From Ruminococcus sp. OA3 (GTDB lineage Bacteria > Bacillota > Clostridia > Lachnospirales > Lachnospiraceae): 64,000 nucleotides of DNA. A program made the translations under genes and the position numbers. Position 1 is the first letter of the stretch; the number at the start of each line of letters is the position of its first letter. This document shows positions 62,201-64,000 of the stretch, piece by piece. The notes below the pieces were generated by a model. That model saw only the letters and a program-made list of their open reading frames with translations, was not told the origin of the DNA and did not search any database. The stretch is from the NCBI RefSeq assembly GCF_022440845.1, contig NZ_JAKNTO010000001.1:2356001-2420000 (forward strand), read 5' to 3'.

Positions 62201-64000
62201 TTCTGCGGGCGATACGGCAGCTGCCTTCAGGTATGCGGAAAAAGAAGCGTTTTTGAAGGCACTGGATGACGCAAAAGCATTGTATGCAGGAAAAGCTTCT
62301 GAGCAGGAAATGCAGGGGGACAACAGCATCCGCTATACGTGGAAGGAGGCGGACGGAACAGGAAATGTCACAAAAACAATGGTTCTCAGCTGGAAGGAGG
62401 ACGAGGAAAACTCCCGTTATGAGATCACAAAAGAGCTGACAGGCGTATGGATATTTGCCGCTCCAGCAGAAGCGGGGGACAGAGTGACACGGACGATTGA
62501 TCTGAACGATTACGAGCGAGGTGAAGTAGTCGATATCTCAGTCAAAGCGATCGCAGCGGAGGATGCCCGGAAGTACCGCAGCGGTATCAGAGGCGTAGTT
62601 CGGGAAATGACATTGCCAAGCCGTCTGGATGTGCCGGATATCACGGAACTCACGAGCAGTCCGAGCTATTATACACAGAATGATCCAGATCTTCCGGAGG
62701 GAGAAAACTCTTTCGTCACACAGGAAGAACTGAACAGCAACGGAATCAGCCTGATCCTGAATGCAACTGATGTAAGCCAGGTACTGCAGGGGAAATATGA
62801 ATTTGCCGCAGCAGTCTACGGAGAAAAAGGAGATGAACAGGATACACAGATGGTGAAAGCCGGCGATGGAGGAGCAGATGAGGAAGGTTACTGGAACAGC
62901 GGTGCACTTGTGACCCTGGTGTCCAAGAGCTCTGAGACGTCTATGAACGGAAATTTTGACAGCTCCAATTACGTGTTGAAAAATATATCTGCAGAGTATG
63001 CGGGGAAATGGCTGAAGATTGCAATGAGGAGCATCTCCGACAGCAATGTCAGTTCTCTGTGGTCGGATGAAGATGACGTGACGGAAGCTACAGTAAATTA
63101 TCAGTGGCTGCGGATACCAAGAGTACGGATCACCTTGCCTGAACTGATGGAGAGCCAGACAACATTGTTTTACCTGGACGGAGAATGGAAGAAAGATCCA
63201 TCTCAGGCGGAAGGGGAGACGGATGATCTCCCCGTCACACAGACCAGTTTGACATTTAACAGGCAGGATTATGCCGATGGTTACCGTATTCAGATGATAC
63301 AGTCTGCAAAGGACGGGGATAAACTGGACCCGGATAAGCTGTACAGTATCTATGATACGAATTGGCTCTGGCTCGAAAAATACGGAGAACAGGAATATCA
63401 TGTGTTCTATCAGTCAACGGAACCGGAATTCGATGCGGATGAATATCTGCACAAAGACAATCCCGTCTGCAGTGCAGACCCGACGGCGGCATATCTTGGT
63501 ACGATTACGCAGGATGAACCGTATGTGGTCATTCCCTATACGGGGAAGGCACAGGAATCCCCGGAGGATACGGCACCGGCTGTGAAGACAGCATCCTATA
63601 TCATGATGAAAGAATCAGGATTTGAACTGGTGCTGCCGGATGCAGAGGTGGTTAATGCCGGAAATGATGCATATTCGGACGAAGATTTTCTGTTCACTGG
63701 TCAGACTTCGGTGCAGGCGTATCTCTGTGAAGAGAATCTGGAGTACAGAGAGTCTTCGGCGATCTCAAACTGGTATCGCGGCAGGACGACGGAGAATGCG
63801 ATGTTTACCGATGTGACAGAGCTGCAGTCGTATGGTGAGGCACCTTCGCTGTCAGCTGAAATGACAGCATCAGCACTGCCGGATACGGCATATGAGATCA
63901 CATCGCGAACCAGAAGCTGGCTCGTCTATCAGCTTGCAGTGGAAGATGGTGAAGAAAATCTGTACAGAAAGAGATATCTGAGCGCATACGGTGAGGGGAC
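53271..64000 (+). CDS. Giant prepilin-like GLUG-repeat surface protein, 3' end outside window
   Basis: The frame is open without a stop from ATG 53271 to the end of the window, at least 3,576 codons. The N-terminus is a prepilin leader: basic, ending GG17, then FTMVEAIVV with E22 at mature position 5, and a hydrophobic helix to ~43. Residues ~44-570 are an unrecognised mixed region. About 38 GLUG-like repeats (consensus Y-V-G-G-I-V-G-Y-N) cover ~573-2016, predicted to form a long beta-helix or solenoid. The remaining ~1,560 residues are beta-rich, with Fn3-like segments around the second half. It is the next gene after pilT (16-base gap), so processing by the neighbouring peptidase and incorporation into, or secretion by, the pilus is inferred. 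It could be a tip adhesin. Confidence 0.85.
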   Translation, partial: MKMSDCGNRENKKHNGGFTMVEAIVVVVILLIFTGFMAVGVVKWIEWTNFKQQNEYAQTLFSAAQNQLTEYSESGQLPALQDAVSKLDPMDVTQYFDADGEKYVLAEVWPESAGKSTIYQGDIYSLTGTAEDYEAYQEGKATEEIKALYDMLIPYLYDPAILNATVCVEFTPADGQIFAVLYSDRATGFTYDETEERKGTVSISNRESKYRKARMVGYYGVDTLSKATSPKAQKPSISEVNLNNEETLNLSFRLTKVQTATQELTYEIKIHDKSSKRELLVITLDGSKLKNKLFRDKIPCSVTRLNYDADGKNPTSQKLGEFPVLAWVEGKEQTVRIVLDAVDLTATSAQYYEDYPKIVKTEESTGPDTLKPKFISTYSFHRFGIKTDNIYCTVQGRGTYYKTTAKKQSNSEHTYFGTARYSGAGDKASAVYTVLNARHLSNIRFLEDYTEEQREKTGYEGLKTADHVTYQLTQNMDWQSLIEKGCLFATDSAKDDSNEVTEKQTEFPSIRQLRVNAVFEGNERRTYTISGLQMTQKANQKALIYGEEESAEGPVGLFVTNYGTLKDFALDKITVSGGENVGAFCGVNAGTLESLTTGNSDAKNNPSTVTGDSHVGGITGGQAYDGEEQQIHYKGLVNRAQVKGHTYIGGIVGMLKSENAEKTVLVEECRNYGAVEGDKKSGTSQDASYIGGIVGYCKNSTDTDETLRIRKCISSPHYLSDSMEDILEDEEKLDEKLTGVYVGGIIGYNDNASVQYCSTEKEDGREGYVFGLRYVGGIVGYSEGSASGIDGSTSSGTSGINEVNVIGDTYVGGVTGCNAAVQEEKDKDGIVVPDPRRELSNKIENWINKGVVVARSSYAGGVAGYNAGWIYNCNSDVDSTETAENLTEAASLSGDYAGGIAGYNNGIIGNTKRDADGENPSGSNGKIQTVCYISGNNYVGGIVGYNDEDAVVEDYEVAGGYINGSGSFVGGYAGLNASVSLLMNEDNEGRFLNSNPNQVTGSYCIGGTIGGNIVAEKGYDIEAAFRTDNFLGVLKADAFAGGFIGYNLLLTEEADKVEIQNLADSLAKTLAGTESVADAPKVLAVQTAEMGQSKYILWIQGLDEENAAQSKFGGITAQICVGGVVGYNDEDTGLYIKDVTNMTPVTAESSIENDEEQSGRTTYTGDAFTYSYAGGIIGRAGINVTIDNCRNRDVGDVTSAGTYVGGLCEVNEGTIINCSVSSIGRGTADYVGGIAGVNKADGEITNCSFVDRTVTGRNYIGGFTAENFGSIVNPSANAANVTAYGTEGNVGGITGYNYENGTISLERDIEVSVSSAGNNVGGITGVNDGSMSVSDSATSAKIAGSITGEQRVGGVAGYQLADSLTDFYNEASVTASAGDAGGIVGKAESREGQIEGCINQGTVTATKRGNAGGIIGNNPGSVLNCANNGNISAPNGICGGVTGVNSGTIESCDVTPKSSLDSWWNAIVRWIRELFNGPDRLTFIGKQYAGGICGSNDKGKILECTAENLTITNLASSKGSSLGGITGRNTGAVSRCSAGTEKTALVLYSNASDVLAGGIAGSNSGTIEGTKNAYSTVYAQLGFVQTDMAYYGNLGGIAGSNTGTIRYCEFNGDVQGTANNPQNAPEYNPNTDFETNGSVVYGYGGIAGVNGDSGKESGGIIEHCKVNVAKITGMGDPNNVANIGGVTGVNGLGAEISDVTFGTEKKYGVNFDKDAKETDVRNAKGSVYVGTGSSTTAYGHTGGVAGLNSGRIADICYDGSGNVYGDAPVDRMHVVVENYRGHAGGIVGYNRKTGSVHRAATGSTWAVYAPQSAQDNGCGGIVGYSASREDMVACINRATVEKSAAKSNAVGGMVGRMECADSTTWRIKDCINYGKIRALNRAGGMIGVWKYYGGTISDCVNYGEIQIASDEGAGGMVGMFYQVRTTAAQIVRCENHGTIRGNYAGGIAGRVNSAAFVQLRNCANTGLIQAGDSNGGIVGELSGVRPGSYITACNNYGYAINGTGIGGIIASKYSDFSNLRVTQCFGIGETKYPVSLNGKLSANYYLTESGTYLNQTFYDANGQVTGDAPNAFYVTRLDTPGIDTPAGAIRILYQKPELNGSSGRAYYRNSNNTATFTYEFTFSAAIDLRSIDLYWNRDQDERMMEYEVYTSELTGGETWNRFTEEKPLRESTVAGVGKEVVSGVTDRVRRVKIEVTKAYNNQGKAANICLITANFNGRVFGFDYSGENGYAVRSEDGLTYGAYKDSGELKANRGNSDSYWLLSGLPFETYAIYTSNESNYDSGTGLNVTKLSSGRYQLTAGEGADQITVGIPGFSLNPLREFRNSNKVTSDTSLSAMGSGANNIRYHVFEEDNDYFNVEASSGQLTLSTPEVTSIEDSGNAAYKAVWKEVKNASFYRYEAEYRDALGRVLDTRTDTVYDCDTLLPVSDINGTAVSEIRFSVWAGAKTLDGNGTIVEVWSAVPGKKTVKISPILPSPQYHLELVRAEETLTYQIFLDNRDEYLKFLEKQGKAEDDLKNIEINVNCGGSTNYNFTAQAAKSATCYGGSNANTMFTAQATSTDLAFTGSAKVMRESQAPVSATYTADDTNIASLSMKPDTDTIGFRGITPDTLSYQLKIGYTGFIVYMRSEMVADDEELGVPVVLSTSQLRTSDTTDKTVATSLSSLPKEILEESCYDNLMVRSYPALMSNNVVYTGHAVDLSAIKGEGLLGVEKTKLKELYVTEDHGVTTDVTDTKLISENAAGEKTLAGGYVIELAADGTYTIYYNALLEYNVYKGNDYSVAGSQSKATQVFYYRLTEEQTMAEKPVIRVNDAGRDGTDGDPNEDTMVITWDLDHQGYAGEDNRIQYKEGAVYDYVITGYTPDGTAVQIEAGSHTTKKDEENSLTYDTTSWNYQNVTVSISRRGEENAKGMTTVFPSVNTEEYNLKLRMTQISKPVASLHRREDGKVEKNTLIYDVTWDSVPQEELSELAGYEITAERSAGDTAAAFRYAEKEAFLKALDDAKALYAGKASEQEMQGDNSIRYTWKEADGTGNVTKTMVLSWKEDEENSRYEITKELTGVWIFAAPAEAGDRVTRTIDLNDYERGEVVDISVKAIAAEDARKYRSGIRGVVREMTLPSRLDVPDITELTSSPSYYTQNDPDLPEGENSFVTQEELNSNGISLILNATDVSQVLQGKYEFAAAVYGEKGDEQDTQMVKAGDGGADEEGYWNSGALVTLVSKSSETSMNGNFDSSNYVLKNISAEYAGKWLKIAMRSISDSNVSSLWSDEDDVTEATVNYQWLRIPRVRITLPELMESQTTLFYLDGEWKKDPSQAEGETDDLPVTQTSLTFNRQDYADGYRIQMIQSAKDGDKLDPDKLYSIYDTNWLWLEKYGEQEYHVFYQSTEPEFDADEYLHKDNPVCSADPTAAYLGTITQDEPYVVIPYTGKAQESPEDTAPAVKTASYIMMKESGFELVLPDAEVVNAGNDAYSDEDFLFTGQTSVQAYLCEENLEYRESSAISNWYRGRTTENAMFTDVTELQSYGEAPSLSAEMTASALPDTAYEITSRTRSWLVYQLAVEDGEENLYRKRYLSAYGEG
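54990..59325 (+). repeat. GLUG-like repeat array (about 38 copies)
   Basis: Within the giant gene, a protein motif G-G-[IVMF]-x-G, usually as Y-[VIA]-G-G-I-[VAT]-G-Y-N, recurs about 38 times at irregular intervals of about 20 to 60 residues. Copies differ at the nucleotide level, so this is an old protein repeat and not a recent tandem duplication. GLUG repeats are found in bacterial surface proteins, including some IgA1-protease-type (M26) proteins. Confidence 0.85.

Noticed and set aside
62538-63401. 287-codon and other minus-strand frames within the giant gene
   Set aside because: The plus frame is continuous through the region and encodes a consistent protein; the antisense frames lack starts with ribosome sites and recognisable motifs.
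1-64000. Insertion sequences, integrases, tRNA or rRNA genes
   Set aside because: None was recognised by eye on either strand; gene relics appear to come from deletion and not from visible mobile elements.

Overview
The window looks like a chromosomal segment from a Gram-positive anaerobe of the Lachnospiraceae/Clostridia type. This is inferred from strong AGGAGG-type ribosome sites, frequent TTG/GTG starts, clostridial gene families (tandem-kinase hybrid sensors, CdaR, SstT, CheC/CheD adaptation) and a type IV pilus cluster without an outer-membrane secretin. No rRNA, tRNA, CRISPR array, insertion sequence or prophage was recognised. The window opens inside an ABC exporter-fold pair and closes inside a very large open gene.

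Layout. 1-2778: two ABC half-transporters. 2872-3570: a DEDDh exonuclease. 3761-11627: a single chemosensory operon (degenerate CheW, CheR, CheY, MCP, CheC, CheD, REC-GGDEF, CheA, CheW). It has no CheB, and no flagellar gene is in view. Its content resembles the Wsp system of pseudomonads, with CheC/CheD in place of the methylesterase. 11819-15619: an Old Yellow Enzyme-type Fe-S flavoenzyme followed by both aconitase X subunits. 15612-16667: a D-Ala-D-Ala carboxypeptidase. 16765-20839: a hybrid histidine kinase divergent from a tandem GntR regulator. 20877-23242: a CstA relic, a TetR regulator, and an ECF sigma factor/DUF2461 pair. 23478-26752: LysR plus two PLP sulfur-amino-acid enzymes. 26875-37551: an XRE membrane regulator, three large cyclic-di-GMP proteins, SstT, and a decayed receiver domain. 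37794-38348: a pyrophosphatase homologue that has lost its metal-binding aspartates. 38428-44970: a MATE exporter, a small ABC transporter, and a glycerate module (hydroxyacid dehydrogenase, CdaR regulator, glycerate kinase). 45078-64000+: a type IV pilus operon (pilin, pilin-like protein, prepilin peptidase, PilC, PilM-PilN fusion, PilO, PilB, PilT). It ends in a gene of more than 3,576 codons that combines a class III-type prepilin leader with about 38 GLUG-like repeats.

How it may work together (inference). The chemosensory operon has a CheY and a diguanylate-cyclase output. Three further cyclic-di-GMP enzymes lie between it and the pilus operon. A plausible reading is a surface-sensing and adhesion programme in which chemoreceptor signalling and cyclic-di-GMP control pili, whose giant prepilin-like protein could act as a surface or tip adhesin. 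The remaining genes are general metabolism and transport. Three gene relics (CstA, a hybrid-kinase receiver, and possibly a PanE-like reductase) show that several intergenic regions were formed by deletion.
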